Source: Actinomycetota bacterium (GTDB lineage: Bacteria; Actinomycetota; Acidimicrobiia; Acidimicrobiales; Ilumatobacteraceae). From it: a DNA stretch of 64,000 nt. The position numbers and the translations under genes were made by a program. Positions within the stretch are counted from its first letter, which is position 1. Each line of letters opens with the position of its first letter. Shown here one piece after another: positions 35,520-45,522 of this stretch. The notes under the pieces were generated by a model. The model worked only from the letters and a program-made list of their open reading frames with translations. It was not told where the DNA came from and did no database searches. The stretch spans positions 339,715 to 403,714 of the forward strand of contig JAUSLV010000033.1 in NCBI GenBank assembly GCA_030645495.1. Reading direction: 5' to 3'.

Positions 35520-37133
35520 ATGAGGGTGCGCTGGTTGGGGCGAGTGCCCTACCGCGAGGCGCTCGCCCTGCAACACGCGCTGTTCGAGCACGGGAGCGAG
35601 CAACACCTGTTGTTGCTCGAGCACCCGCACGTGTTCACACATGGCCCCCGTGCCGATCTGGCCACCAACGTGCTCGTCGATCCTGCGTCGGTGGGTGCCG
35701 AGCTGGTGTCGGTGAAGCGTGGCGGCGACGTCACCTACCACGGCCCCGGACAGCTGGTGGGCTACCCGATCGTGAACGTGCCCAACTCACTGGGCGCGGC
35801 CGATCACGTGGCCGCGATCCAGCAGGTGATCGTGAGCACGCTGCACGAACTGGGCGTGGCCGACGCACACGTGAAGCCCGAGTACCCCGGCGTGTGGGTG
35901 GGCGAGCGCAAGATCTGCGCGATCGGGGTGCGGCTGGCCAATGGCCGCACGATGCACGGCTTCGCGCTCAATGTGCACCCCGACATGCGCTACATGCGCG
36001 ACTACATCGTGCCCTGCGGCATCGCCGACAAGCCGGTGACGTCGCTGGCCGAGGAGGGCATTCAGGCCGACCTCGCCACGGTGGTGGAGGTGCTGGTCCG
36101 CCACGCTTCCGGCCAGTGGGGCACGCCGGAACGGCAGGATGTGGCGTGGAAGGTGCGGCCGGAGGATCTGGCACCGTTCTCGCGAGGCGAGGGGCCCGGC
36201 GAGTCGGGCAGCCGCGCCGAGGCGCGGCTGGCGCAAGCCGGGGTGAGCGACGGGCTGTCGATCTCGCTGCGCAAGCCCGAGTGGCTGCGGCCGAAGGTGA
36301 AGCTGGGCGTGGAGGTGCTGGCGCTGAAGAAGACCGTGCGCGACCACGCGCTGGTCACCGTGTGCGAAGAGGCAGGGTGCCCCAACCTCAGTGACTGCTG
36401 GGCCGACGGAACGGCCACGTTCATGGTGTTGGGCGAGCGGTGCACACGGGCGTGCGGGTTCTGCCTGGTCGACACGCGCAAGCCCGCCGCGCCCGCGCTC
36501 GACGAACCGGCCCGCATCGCCGCGGCGATCGCCGAGATGCAACTGGACCATGCGGTGCTCACGATGGTGGCCCGCGACGATCTCGACGACGGCGGGTTCG
36601 CGCACGTGGCGCAGTGCGTGGCGGCGATCCGCACGGCCCGCCCGAGCACGATGATCGAGACACTGGTCAGCGACGCCAAGGGCGACGACTCATCGCTGGC
36701 GCTGTTGTTCGCGGCCCGCCCCGATGTGTTCAACCACAACGTGGAAACGGTGGCCCGCCTGCAGCGAGCCGTGCGCCCCAGCGCGGGCTACGCACGCAGC
36801 CTCGGTGTGCTGTCACGCGCGAAGGCCACCGGCCTCACGATCAAGACCGGGTTCATGCTCGGGCTGGGTGAAACCGACACGGAGGTGGAGGGCCTGCTCG
36901 CCGACCTCGCCGGTATCGGCACCGACATCGTCACCATCGGCCAGTACCTGCGGCCCACCACGAACCATCTCCCCGTGGCTCGCTACGCCGACCCCACGGA
37001 GTTCACCCGCTGGAAGCACGTGGGCGAGGCGTTGGGCATCGGCCACGTGGAGGCCAGCCCGCTCACCCGCAGCAGCTACCACGCCAAGCACGCGGCGGAT
37101 GCCGTGCACGTGGGCCGCAGCGTCACGGCGTAG
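35520..37133 (+). CDS. LipB-LipA fusion: octanoyltransferase plus lipoyl synthase
   Basis: One uninterrupted 537-residue ORF. Residues 1-220 are LipB: HPHVFTHGPR, RGGDVTYHGPGQLVGYP, GERKICAIGVR with the conserved Lys and VPCGIADKPVTSL with the catalytic Cys. After a short linker, residues about 240-537 are LipA: auxiliary cluster motif CEEAGCPNLSDC, radical-SAM motif CTRACGFC, and RSSYHA at the C-terminus. LipB moves octanoyl from ACP to the E2 lysine; LipA inserts two sulfurs. The two are normally separate proteins. It begins one base after the E2 stop and overlaps convergent fbpC by 11 bp. Confidence 0.95.
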   Translation: MRVRWLGRVPYREALALQHALFEHGSEQHLLLLEHPHVFTHGPRADLATNVLVDPASVGAELVSVKRGGDVTYHGPGQLVGYPIVNVPNSLGAADHVAAIQQVIVSTLHELGVADAHVKPEYPGVWVGERKICAIGVRLANGRTMHGFALNVHPDMRYMRDYIVPCGIADKPVTSLAEEGIQADLATVVEVLVRHASGQWGTPERQDVAWKVRPEDLAPFSRGEGPGESGSRAEARLAQAGVSDGLSISLRKPEWLRPKVKLGVEVLALKKTVRDHALVTVCEEAGCPNLSDCWADGTATFMVLGERCTRACGFCLVDTRKPAAPALDEPARIAAAIAEMQLDHAVLTMVARDDLDDGGFAHVAQCVAAIRTARPSTMIETLVSDAKGDDSSLALLFAARPDVFNHNVETVARLQRAVRPSAGYARSLGVLSRAKATGLTIKTGFMLGLGETDTEVEGLLADLAGIGTDIVTIGQYLRPTTNHLPVARYADPTEFTRWKHVGEALGIGHVEASPLTRSSYHAKHAADAVHVGRSVTA

Positions 37134-38169
37134 CGGGGAAGGCCAAGACGGGCGAACCCACGCGCACGCCGACGCGCTCGCCGCGCTGGGGCAGCCGGCC
37201 CGCGTGGGTGCGGCACACGATCATGGTGCCGTCGTCGAGTGCCACTCGCACGGTGCCGTCATGACCGAAGAACGAGCGGCCGACGACGAGACCGGCGATG
37301 TCGGTCGCTGTCGGGTGGCCGTGGAGTTCGAACTGTTCGGGCCGAACGACGAGCACGACCGGGCCCGACGGTGGGTGGTCGCCCCGAAGCGCGAGTTCAC
37401 CGAGCGAACAGGTGGCGGCATCGCCGGTGAGGGTGCCGGGCAGCAGCACCGCGTCGCCCACGAACCGCGCCACCTCCAGGCTGGTCGGCCGCTCGTACAG
37501 CACGTCGGGATCGCCGAACTGGGCAATCCGGCCATCGAGCATCACCGCGACCCGATCAGCGACGGACAGTGCCTCCTGCTGGTCATGGGTGACCAGGATG
37601 GCAGTTGCTCCGGCAGTGCGCAGCACGTCGAAGACCTCGTCGCGGACCTGAGCCCTCATCGCGGCATCCAGCGACGAGAACGGCTCGTCGAGCAGCACCA
37701 GCGATGGCCGTGGCGCGAGCGCCCTGGCGAGAGCGACTCGCTGCTGTTGGCCGCCGGAGAGTTCGTTCGGTCGCTGCTCGCCGCGCCCGGCGAGCCCGAC
37801 GAGTTCCAGCATCTCGTGCACGCGAGCCGTCGCTTCGGGGCCTTTGTGCAAGCCGTAGCCGATGTTGCGGGCAACGTCGAGGTGGGGGAACAGGGCACCT
37901 TCCTGCGGCACCACACCCACCTGGCGACGCTCGGGCGGCACACAGTGCTGGCTGCCCGCCACCTCGATGCCGTTGACCGCGATGGACCCGGCGTCGAGTC
38001 GCTCGAAACCGGCGATCAGGCGCAGCAGCGTGGTCTTTCCGCATCCGGACGGACCGAGCACCGCCACGATCTCACCCGCGGCGACATCGAGGTCGATGCC
38101 GTGCAGCACTTCCCGTGCACCGAACGCCTTGTGCACCCCACGCACCTCGAGGACGGGGTCGCCGCTCAT
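37123..38169 (-). CDS. fbpC: Iron(III) ABC transporter ATP-binding protein
   Basis: A 348-residue ABC ATPase: Walker A GPSGCGKTT, Q-loop VVPQEGALFPH, signature LSGGQQQRVALARAL, Walker B LVLLDEPFSSLD and the switch His in THDQQEA, followed by a TOBE-like C-terminal domain (about 240-348). It powers import through FbpB. ATG at 38169 overlaps the permease stop (ATGA). An upstream in-frame extension is a permease shadow. Confidence 0.93.
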   Translation of the reverse strand: MSGDPVLEVRGVHKAFGAREVLHGIDLDVAAGEIVAVLGPSGCGKTTLLRLIAGFERLDAGSIAVNGIEVAGSQHCVPPERRQVGVVPQEGALFPHLDVARNIGYGLHKGPEATARVHEMLELVGLAGRGEQRPNELSGGQQQRVALARALAPRPSLVLLDEPFSSLDAAMRAQVRDEVFDVLRTAGATAILVTHDQQEALSVADRVAVMLDGRIAQFGDPDVLYERPTSLEVARFVGDAVLLPGTLTGDAATCSLGELALRGDHPPSGPVVLVVRPEQFELHGHPTATDIAGLVVGRSFFGHDGTVRVALDDGTMIVCRTHAGRLPQRGERVGVRVGSPVLAFPATP

Positions 38170-39674
38170 CGCGTGGCCTTGGCCAACAGGGCGGCAGGGA
38201 TCGCGGCGAACAACACGAGGGCCAGAGCATATGGGCCGGCATCGGCATAGTCCGACACCGAGGTGTGCCGCCACAACCTGGTGGCCAACGTCTCGGTGCC
38301 GGTGGGGCGCAGCACCAACGTGACCGGCAACTCCTTCATCGTGGTGAGGAACACCATCGCCGCTCCGGCGCCGATGCCGGGCAGCGCCAGCGGTGCAGTG
38401 ATCCGACGCAGCACGGCCATCGGCCCGTTGCCCAGCGAGCGGGCCACCTCCTCCAGCCGTGGTGGTGCCTGTTCCACCGAGTTGCGCACGGCACCCACGG
38501 CGAGCGGCAGGAACAGCACGACGTAGCCGAGCACCAGCAACGGCAGTTCCAGGTAGATCGGCCGCAGCAACCTGACCCCGACGAACACCAGCGAGATCGC
38601 GACGACGATCCCGGGCAGCGCGTGGGCGACATAGGTCGACCGCTCGAACACCCGACCCAACGCTCCTCTCGACCTTGCCGCGAGCACCCCTACCGGGAAC
38701 GCCAGCACGATCGTCGCCGCGGCAGCCAGCGCCGCGAGCTTGACGGTGTTCCAGAGCGCGTCGCGCACATCGGAGAACTGCACGTCGGCGGTCACCGACT
38801 CGGTGACCCACGTGATGATCCGCCACATGGGGAACACCACCGCGGGCAGCAGCACGGCAGCCGAGAAGAGGTAGGCGAGTGGCGTTGCCCTGCCCAACTC
38901 CACCGGGGTGCCGACACGAGGCGATCCGCTGCCGACGCGCGCGGCGGCACGGCCGCGGGCGGACGACTCGGCGATCACGAGCACGAGCGCGAGCAACACC
39001 AACACCGAGGCGAGGATCGCCGCGCGCGACGGATTGAAGCCGGCCCGGTAGGCGCCATAGATCACCCAGGTGAACGCCTCGTACCGCATTGCGGCGACAG
39101 CACCGAAGTCGCTGAGCACGTACAGCGCCACGAGCAAGGCACCGGCGGCGATGGACGTGCGGAGTTGCGGCAGCGTGAGGCGCAGCAGCACCTGCAGCCG
39201 CGAATGCCCGAGCGAGCGGGCGACGTCTTCCTGGCCGGGGTCGAGCCGTGAGAGCGCCGCGGCGACGGGCAGCATCACATACGGGTACGACACCAGCGTG
39301 AGCACCAGCACTGCACCGGAGAACCCGGCCACTTGCGGTCGCCACGAGATCCAGGCGAACGCGGCCAGGTACGACGGTACGGCCAGGGGCAGTGCGAACG
39401 CCACGTGCAAGAAACGTCGGCCGGCGAGGTTGCTGCGCACGACCAGCCAGGCAGCAGCGACGCCGATGATCACGCACAGCGCGGTGACGGCGGCCGACAG
39501 ACCGACGCTGTTCAGCACCAGGTCGAGCGTGCGTCGCCGCCACAGTTCGTCGCGCACCTCGTCGACGCCGCGGTCGAGTGAGCGGTCGACGAGGTACCAG
39601 ATGGGCACGACCGCCACGAGGGAGGCGGCCGCCGCCGGCACGATCAGCGCCAGCGGCGGCCGATCACGTTTCAT
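38166..39674 (-). CDS. fbpB: Iron(III) ABC transporter permease, fused double domain
   Basis: A 502-residue inner-membrane protein with about 12 helices. Two ABC permease halves each carry an EAA-type loop ([21 protein letters not shown] and [21 protein letters not shown], cited in part), where the ATPase docks. This fused arrangement is typical of Fbp/Sfu-type iron permeases. Overlaps fbpA by 4 bp and fbpC by 4 bp, so the three genes are strongly coupled. Confidence 0.92.
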   Translation of the reverse strand: MKRDRPPLALIVPAAAASLVAVVPIWYLVDRSLDRGVDEVRDELWRRRTLDLVLNSVGLSAAVTALCVIIGVAAAWLVVRSNLAGRRFLHVAFALPLAVPSYLAAFAWISWRPQVAGFSGAVLVLTLVSYPYVMLPVAAALSRLDPGQEDVARSLGHSRLQVLLRLTLPQLRTSIAAGALLVALYVLSDFGAVAAMRYEAFTWVIYGAYRAGFNPSRAAILASVLVLLALVLVIAESSARGRAAARVGSGSPRVGTPVELGRATPLAYLFSAAVLLPAVVFPMWRIITWVTESVTADVQFSDVRDALWNTVKLAALAAAATIVLAFPVGVLAARSRGALGRVFERSTYVAHALPGIVVAISLVFVGVRLLRPIYLELPLLVLGYVVLFLPLAVGAVRNSVEQAPPRLEEVARSLGNGPMAVLRRITAPLALPGIGAGAAMVFLTTMKELPVTLVLRPTGTETLATRLWRHTSVSDYADAGPYALALVLFAAIPAALLAKATR

Positions 39675-40702
39675 CGTGTGAGCAGACCGACATCCGCGAG
39701 CAGTTCTTGGGTCTCGGCGAGTGTGTCGAGGTCGGAGAGATCGATGGCGGGCGGGTCGAGTTCATCGAGCGTGGGCAGGCCGTCGGGCAGGGCGACGCCG
39801 GCGACGAGAGGATACTCGAACGTCTTCTCGGCGAAGTAGCGCTGGGCGGTCTCGGACAGGAGGAACTCGACCAGCGCGAGCGCTGCGGTGCGATTGCCGC
39901 TGGACTTCAGCACGCCGACTCCGGCGACGTTCACCAACCCGCCCGCGTCGCCGGGGGCCAGGAACTGGTTCACCGCCCGCACGTTGGCGGCACCGTCGGC
40001 AGCGATCTTCTCGTAGAGGTAGTAGTGGTTCACCAGGCCGATGGCCACCTCGCCCGAGTTCACCGCGTCGCGGACGGCACCATTCTTCTCGTAGGCGACC
40101 GGGTCGTTGGCCGCGAAGCCTTCCAGCCATTCGCGAGCACCGTCGTCACCACGCAGCACGCGTAGCCCGGTCACGAACGACTGCCACGACGCGTTGCTCG
40201 GAGCGAAGCCGATCCTGCCCTTCCACTGGGGATCGAGTAGTTCGTCGACCGTGGTGGGCGGGTTCGCCACGAGGTCGGGGTTGATCACCAACACCCGCAC
40301 GCGGCCGCTGGTACCCACCCACTCGCCGTCGGCGGAGCGGTAGGCGCCAGGCACCGGCGACAACAGTTCGTCGGGCAGCGTGGACAACATGCCCGCCTTC
40401 TGGAGCGCGCCGAGCGCGCCGGCGTCCTGCGAGAAGAACACGTCGGCCGGGGAGGCATCGCCTTCGGTGATCAGCTGAGCCGCCAACTCGCCGCTGTCGC
40501 CGGCGCGGAACTCGATGGTGATGCCGGTCTCTGCCGAGAACTGGTCGAGCAGGGGCTTCACCAGCTCTTCGCTGCGACCGCTGTACACGGTGATGCTGCC
40601 CGGCGAAGAGGAGGAACTGTCGTTGTCGTCGCTACAGGCGGCGGCGACCACGCTGAGCGCTGCTGCAGCGATGGCGACGAGGCGGGTGGTGCGCGTGATC
40701 AT
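39671..40702 (-). CDS. fbpA: Iron(III)-binding lipoprotein of the ABC importer
   Basis: A 343-residue periplasmic-binding-type lipoprotein: lipobox VAAAC at the N-terminus, Ser/Asp linker, then a two-lobe binding fold with [26 protein letters not shown] and VNHYYLYEK, whose adjacent Tyr residues are typical iron ligands in FbpA/FutA proteins. First gene of fbpABC. Its ribosome binding site (GAAAGG) lies within the 3' arm of a 13-bp hairpin, which suggests translational or operator control. Confidence 0.92.
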   Translation of the reverse strand: MITRTTRLVAIAAAALSVVAAACSDDNDSSSSSPGSITVYSGRSEELVKPLLDQFSAETGITIEFRAGDSGELAAQLITEGDASPADVFFSQDAGALGALQKAGMLSTLPDELLSPVPGAYRSADGEWVGTSGRVRVLVINPDLVANPPTTVDELLDPQWKGRIGFAPSNASWQSFVTGLRVLRGDDGAREWLEGFAANDPVAYEKNGAVRDAVNSGEVAIGLVNHYYLYEKIAADGAANVRAVNQFLAPGDAGGLVNVAGVGVLKSSGNRTAALALVEFLLSETAQRYFAEKTFEYPLVAGVALPDGLPTLDELDPPAIDLSDLDTLAETQELLADVGLLTR

Positions 40703-40710
40703 CTGGGGGC

Positions 40711-40762
40711 CTTTCGTGTGGTGTGTACATCACCATACACGAAAGATGTAAGGTGTACCTAA
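40711..40762 (-). promoter_or_regulatory. Inverted repeats in the fbpA leader
   Basis: Arms 40711-40723 (CTTTCGTGT plus GGTG) and 40731-40745 (CACC, a 2-nt bulge, ACACGAAAG) pair over 13 bp around a 7-nt loop, ending 9 bp before the fbpA ATG. In the minus-strand mRNA the ribosome binding site falls in the 3' arm. A further upstream motif TAAGGTGTACCTAA (40749-40762) has AGGT/ACCT arms; its spacing is not that of a standard DtxR/IdeR box. Iron regulation is likely by context. Confidence 0.5.
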
Positions 40763-41970
40763 CTCAGTTTGTCGATGATCGGTTTCGTCCACGCAATGTA
40801 GGCCAGGCCGGCCAGGCCGCCGACGCCGGCGAACGCGGTGATCGTCCAGCGCACGTCGACGGCCTCGGACATCACACCCGACAGCAGCCCGATGATGCTC
40901 ATCACCAGCGTCACGATCGCGTAGTCGCCGGCCATCACGCGGCCGCGGATGTGGTCGGGCGTGCGCATCTGCAGGCCGTACGTGCTGAGCGTCCATTGCG
41001 CCCCACCGCCGAGATGGCCGATGGTGATGAGCGCGGCGGCCATGAAGATCACCGGCGACCAGGCGGCGGCCACGTAGGCGACACTGAACACCAGGCCGGA
41101 GAACCCGCACACGCGCAGCACGCGGGCGAGGCTGCCCTTGGTGAACCATGAGGCGAGCAGCGGCCCCAGCCCTGCACCTGCGCCGCGCGCAGCCAACAAC
41201 ATGCCGGTGCCGCCGTCCTTCCAGCCGTACACCGACGTCGCCAGCACGGGTAGCTGGCTCACCGTGGCGGCTCCGATGGCGAAGGTCGACTTGCTGGCGA
41301 TCAGCGCCATCACCACCTTGTCCTGGCGGGCGTAGTGCACCGCCTCGGTCATGTCGGCCAGTGGTCGCATGGTGGGACGATGCGCGTGCTGTGGCTCTTG
41401 CATCGGCCGGCGGATGAGGGCGAACAGGCCCAGCGCGAGCGCGAACGACACGGCGTCGGCGATGAACGCTGCGTTGCGGCCGAACACCTCGCTGAACACG
41501 CCGCCCAGCGCAGCGCCAACTGCCAGCATCACGCCCCACGTGCTGCCGAACAGCGCGTTCGCCGTGCGCAGCTCATCGAGGTCGCGAGCCAGGTTGGGAA
41601 TGCCCGCGTCGATCGCCGGCTTGATGAATGCGGCCATCGCGCTGATCAGCCCTTGGAACACGAACAGCGGCCAGACGCGATCGCCGCTGGCCGTCAGCAA
41701 CCCGAGGGCGGCGATGGCCTGGCCGCCCGACACCACCAGCAGCAGGCGGCGGCGATCGAACCGATCGACCATCGGGCCGGCGATCGGTGAGGCCAGGAAC
41801 GACGGCAGCGAGAACGACACGTACGCCAGCGACACCAGGAACGCGCTGCCGGTGGCGTCCTTGATGATGCCGGTGACGGCCACGAACGTGAACCAGTCGC
41901 CCATGAACGAGATCACCTGCGCGACGAAGAGTGCGCGCAGATCCGCGTTGGATCGCAGCAGCTTCAGCAC
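40759..41970 (-). CDS. MFS transporter, EntS-like
   Basis: A 403-residue major facilitator with 12 predicted helices and the MFS loop motif PIAGPMVDRFDRRRLL between helices 2 and 3. The closest general pattern is the MFS_3 group (enterobactin exporter EntS and macrolide exporters). It lies between an M20 peptidase and fbpABC, so a link to iron or siderophore export is possible but unproved. Only 1 nt separates its start from the peptidase stop. Confidence 0.85.
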   Translation of the reverse strand: MLKLLRSNADLRALFVAQVISFMGDWFTFVAVTGIIKDATGSAFLVSLAYVSFSLPSFLASPIAGPMVDRFDRRRLLLVVSGGQAIAALGLLTASGDRVWPLFVFQGLISAMAAFIKPAIDAGIPNLARDLDELRTANALFGSTWGVMLAVGAALGGVFSEVFGRNAAFIADAVSFALALGLFALIRRPMQEPQHAHRPTMRPLADMTEAVHYARQDKVVMALIASKSTFAIGAATVSQLPVLATSVYGWKDGGTGMLLAARGAGAGLGPLLASWFTKGSLARVLRVCGFSGLVFSVAYVAAAWSPVIFMAAALITIGHLGGGAQWTLSTYGLQMRTPDHIRGRVMAGDYAIVTLVMSIIGLLSGVMSEAVDVRWTITAFAGVGGLAGLAYIAWTKPIIDKLS

Positions 41971-41971
41971 G

Positions 41972-43387
41972 TCAGCGCGTGGCGTGCGCGTGCAGCACGT
42001 GAGCGAGGCACTCGGTGAGCTTGACCGCGGTAGGGATCTGCAAGAACTCGTTCGGGCCGTGCGCGTTCGAGCCGGGGCCCAGCACGCCCGTGATCACGAA
42101 CTGCGCCGCCGGGAACATCGAGCCGAGCATCCCCATGAACGGGATCGAGCCACCCTCGCCGAACGCCATCGACGCGTTGCCGAACGTCGCTTCACTGGCC
42201 TGGTCGAGCGCCTGCTGCAGCCACGGCGCGAAGCTCGGCGCGTTCCAACCGGGGCCGTACTGGCCGTCGAGGAACTGCACGGTCGCCCCGTACGGCGGGT
42301 CGGCGGTGAGGCACTGCGCCACGGCTGCGAGCGCGGCGCGCGGATCGCAGGTGGGTGGCAGGCGCAGGCTGAGCAGCAGCGACGTGTGCGGGCGCAGCAC
42401 GTTGCCGGCGCTGCCGAGCGGCGGAATGCCGTCCACGCCGGTGACGCTGAGGGCCGGCGACCAGGTGCGGCCCAGCAGCTGCGAGGTCGAGTCGTCGCTC
42501 ATCGGCCGAGTGCCGCCTGCCCACGGGAAGTGATCCTCGATGGGGAACTCGGTGGCCGTGGCGGCGGTCTGCGCCAGCCGATCGGCGGGAACCTCGACGT
42601 GCAGTTCGGGCAGCAACAGCTTCCCGGTGGCACTGTCCTCCAGGCGCTCGAGCAGCTGCCGGGCGATACGGAACGACGACGGCACGACGCCGCTGGCCTC
42701 GCCACTGTGCACCCCCTCGGTGAGCACCTCCACACGCAGCACACCCGACACGAGACCGCGCAGCGACGTGGTGACCCACAGCCGTTCGTGGTCGATGCAC
42801 CCCGAGTCGAGACACAGCACGAGCGTGGGCGAGCCGATGCGGGCCTTCAGCGCCTCGATGTACGCGGGCAGGTCGGGGCTGCCGCTCTCCTCGCTGCCCT
42901 CGATGAGCACGATCAAACGCGTGTGTGCGAGGCCCGCCGCCTGCGCAGCCTCGATGGCCAGCAGTGACGCGAACGCGGCGTATCCGTCGTCGGCACCACC
43001 GCGGCCGTACAGGCGCTCACCCTCGATCACCGGAGTCCACGGGCCGAGGTCGTCACGCCAGCCCACCATCTCGGGCTGCTTGTCGAAGTGGCCGTAGAGC
43101 ATCACGGTGTCGTCGCTCGCGCCACCGCCGAACGCCGGCACCTCGGCGACGATGAGCGGGCTGCGCCCCTCCAGCTCGAGCACTTCGACGGTCAACCCGG
43201 CGATGGGTCGTGCCGCGCACCACGCACGGATCTGCTCGACGGCGCGATCCATGTGACCGTGCGCCTTCCACCCGGGGTCGTAGTCCGCCGACACGCAAGG
43301 AATGGCGATGTAGTCGCACAGCTGGGGAATGATCTCGTCGCTCCACACTCGCTGCACGTGCTGGGCGACCTGCTCGTTCGCTGTCAT
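41972..43387 (-). CDS. M20-family metallopeptidase
   Basis: A 471-residue zinc peptidase. Zinc-binding elements are in order: VMLYGHFDKQPE (His, Asp), RGGADDGYA, IEGSEESGSPDL (catalytic Glu), CLDSG and a late GPGSNAHGPNEF (His). A dimerisation domain lies in between. M20 enzymes hydrolyse dipeptides or acylated amino acids. ATG 43387 chosen; the longer frame upstream overlaps the flavoprotein gene and is a shadow. Second-to-last before the iron genes in the same transcription direction. Confidence 0.9.
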   Translation of the reverse strand: MTANEQVAQHVQRVWSDEIIPQLCDYIAIPCVSADYDPGWKAHGHMDRAVEQIRAWCAARPIAGLTVEVLELEGRSPLIVAEVPAFGGGASDDTVMLYGHFDKQPEMVGWRDDLGPWTPVIEGERLYGRGGADDGYAAFASLLAIEAAQAAGLAHTRLIVLIEGSEESGSPDLPAYIEALKARIGSPTLVLCLDSGCIDHERLWVTTSLRGLVSGVLRVEVLTEGVHSGEASGVVPSSFRIARQLLERLEDSATGKLLLPELHVEVPADRLAQTAATATEFPIEDHFPWAGGTRPMSDDSTSQLLGRTWSPALSVTGVDGIPPLGSAGNVLRPHTSLLLSLRLPPTCDPRAALAAVAQCLTADPPYGATVQFLDGQYGPGWNAPSFAPWLQQALDQASEATFGNASMAFGEGGSIPFMGMLGSMFPAAQFVITGVLGPGSNAHGPNEFLQIPTAVKLTECLAHVLHAHATR

Positions 43388-43400
43388 GGTTGCACCGTAC

Positions 43401-44651
43401 TCAGGCGCGGTAGGCGCCGGGGCGAGTGAGGAAGTGGCGGTGCCAGCGGCGAGGGGTGAACATGATCGAGCGGTGTTCGTCCTCGAACATCCAGCGGGCG
43501 AAGTTGCGCTTCGTCCAGTCGTTGAGGCCAACCACCCGCACCGCGCCGCGAGCGAGCAACGGCCGCGCCAACCAGCCGCTGAGCACCTTCGACAGACGGT
43601 GGTCGGCCAGCAGGTGGCTGCGCACCGAGCGCTCGTACGCGCCGCGCACCACGGTCGCATCGCCGATGGGGTTGACGGCACGACCGGCGAGCACGGCCGC
43701 TGCCGCCAACCGGCCGGTGAGCACCGCTTGGCCGATCCCCTCGCCGGTCATCACGTCGGTGGCCCGGGCCGCATCGCCGACGAACAGCACCCGCCCAGCG
43801 GTGAGCACGGCTTTGTCGATGCCGGCCGGGATGGGGAGCGCGGTGTGGCGGTCTTCCAGTTGCACGTCGGCGCCCAGCGCGGCACGAATGTGCGGTCGGT
43901 CGATCAGGCCCTGCCACTGGGCCTTCATCTCCTTGCCGGTGCGGGTGCCGTCGCGCATCACGCCGAAGCCCAGGTTCACGCGACCATCGGGCAGCGGGAA
44001 GCTCCAGGCGTAGCCCGGCAGCATGTCGGGCTCGAACCACACGTACAGGCGCTCGGCGGCGGGCCCGGTGACGTTGCAGGCGTACTGGCGGAACCCGTGC
44101 CACTCGCCCAGGTAGCCGTCGTCGGCCAGGCCCAGCAGCTTGCGCGTGGGCGACCACATGCCGTCGGCGGCCACGAGGAAGCGAGCGGCGATGGTGCCCA
44201 GCCCCTCCACGTCGGCCTCGACCCGGTCGTCGAACTGGCGCACGGCCGTGATGGCGTGGCCCTCGTGGATCTCGGCGCCGGCCGAGCGCGCCAACCGCAC
44301 CAGTGCCGCGTCGAGTTCTCGCCGTGGTGCGGTGGCGGCGAACACTCCGTCGGTGGGCAGCGGCAGGCACACCTCGCGGCCCGATGGCGACCGCAACCAC
44401 ACCTGTTCCACCGTCTGCCAGTTCGGCACCTGTTCGGGTCGCAGCCCGAGCGCCTCCAGTTCCCGCAGCGCCAGCGTGGTGAGCCCGTCGCCGCAGCACT
44501 TGTCGCGCGGGAACAGGGCCTTGTCGATCACCACGACTCGGCCCCCGGCGCGAGCGAGGCTGACAGCCGCAGCGGTTCCTGCCGGGCCGGCACCGACGAT
44601 GAGCGCGTCGGCTACGGCTGCATCGTGATGGGGTGCGGGAACGAAGGACAC
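43401..44651 (-). CDS. Geranylgeranyl reductase-family FAD oxidoreductase
   Basis: A 416-residue flavoprotein: N-terminal FAD site ALIVGAGPAGTAAAVSLARAG, the GGR-family DKCCGDGLT motif, VAADGMWSPTRK and the second FAD motif VGDAARATDVMTGEGIGQA. Such enzymes reduce isoprenoid double bonds, for example in menaquinone or phospholipid side chains. GTG 44651 is chosen, 23 bp after the amidase stop; an ATG at 44723 would overlap that gene by 49 bp and add an Ala/Pro-rich tail. Confidence 0.86.
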   Translation of the reverse strand: MSFVPAPHHDAAVADALIVGAGPAGTAAAVSLARAGGRVVVIDKALFPRDKCCGDGLTTLALRELEALGLRPEQVPNWQTVEQVWLRSPSGREVCLPLPTDGVFAATAPRRELDAALVRLARSAGAEIHEGHAITAVRQFDDRVEADVEGLGTIAARFLVAADGMWSPTRKLLGLADDGYLGEWHGFRQYACNVTGPAAERLYVWFEPDMLPGYAWSFPLPDGRVNLGFGVMRDGTRTGKEMKAQWQGLIDRPHIRAALGADVQLEDRHTALPIPAGIDKAVLTAGRVLFVGDAARATDVMTGEGIGQAVLTGRLAAAAVLAGRAVNPIGDATVVRGAYERSVRSHLLADHRLSKVLSGWLARPLLARGAVRVVGLNDWTKRNFARWMFEDEHRSIMFTPRRWHRHFLTRPGAYRA

Positions 44652-44674
44652 GGCCGCACAGGCTACGGCCGGAT

Positions 44675-45457
44675 TCAGAGCGGCAGGCTCAGGCGCAGCG
44701 CCGGCTTCTGGAGGCTCTTCCATGCCAGCCGCTGCGCGTGCACGAGCGGGCGCAAGCTGGGGATCGTCGGATAGAACGCGACGCCGGGGCAGTTGGTGTG
44801 CGACATGTCGCGATGGCCGGCGATCGTCGGGGTGGTGACCACCACGCCCGTGTCATAGCGCTCGGAGCCGCGTGACACGAACGTCGCCGTGGCCCCCGGC
44901 TCGGTGGGAACGTCGTAGCGGTCGGCCAGCCAGGCGAGCAGCTTCACGGTGGAGTTGATCGCCGCCTGCGTGGGCTGCACCTCGGTGAAGTCGCCCATCA
45001 GGCACACGAGCTGGGCGAAGCCCTGACTGCCGTTGGTGGCATCGGCGACGACCGGGCCGCCGAGGGCCCCGGCGCGGCCTTCCCACACGTCGCCGTCGCG
45101 GCCGACGAAGAACTCGTAGCACACGTCGGGCCAGAACCTGGGGGCCGTGGTCTGGTGGCGGTACCCCGAGCGGATCAGGTCGCGGGCGCTCGTGTAGTAG
45201 TTCGAGGTGGCGGTGTGATGGATCAGGAAGAACCGCGGGTCTTCGCGTTGGAGGCGCGCCTTCGGGGGCAGGTCGGAGCCCCACGCTGCGCGGGGATAGA
45301 TCTGCAGGCCGGGCATCACTTCCACCGCCGGCACCTCGGGCGTCGGGCCGGAACCGCCGGCGAAGGCTCTCGCCTCGGCAGAACCGAAGGCGAACCCTGC
45401 GAGCGCGAGGCCCGTGCCGAACAGCACGTCGCGCCGAGTCAGCTCGTAGTCGCACAT
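44675..45457 (-). CDS. Tat-exported N-acetylmuramoyl-L-alanine amidase
   Basis: A 260-residue amidase_2/PGRP-type enzyme. The N-terminus has a twin-arginine signal (TRRDVLFGTGLALAG). The domain shows LIHHTAT (zinc His), YEFFVGRDGDVWEGR, and IAGHRDMSHTNCPG with the second His and Cys ligands, so it likely cuts the lactyl-peptide bond of peptidoglycan outside the cell. ATG 45457 follows AAGGTGG; the GTG at 45466 is an alternative. First gene of the minus-strand run that ends with fbpC. Confidence 0.9.
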   Translation of the reverse strand: MCDYELTRRDVLFGTGLALAGFAFGSAEARAFAGGSGPTPEVPAVEVMPGLQIYPRAAWGSDLPPKARLQREDPRFFLIHHTATSNYYTSARDLIRSGYRHQTTAPRFWPDVCYEFFVGRDGDVWEGRAGALGGPVVADATNGSQGFAQLVCLMGDFTEVQPTQAAINSTVKLLAWLADRYDVPTEPGATATFVSRGSERYDTGVVVTTPTIAGHRDMSHTNCPGVAFYPTIPSLRPLVHAQRLAWKSLQKPALRLSLPL

Positions 45458-45522
45458 GGTGACCACCTTATGATGCGATCGGGCCGGTCACGGCACCATT
45501 CCGACTATGAGTGAGGTAACCC

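Noticed and set aside
37123..39543. 806-codon frame apparently fusing fbpC to an N-terminal extension
   Set aside because: The extension is a shadow of the permease gene. fbpC starts at 38169 with a 4-bp overlap.
40749..40762. Standard DtxR/IdeR iron box
   Set aside because: AGGT/ACCT arms are present, but the spacer is 2 nt rather than the 7 nt of the 19-bp consensus, so it is not called as such.
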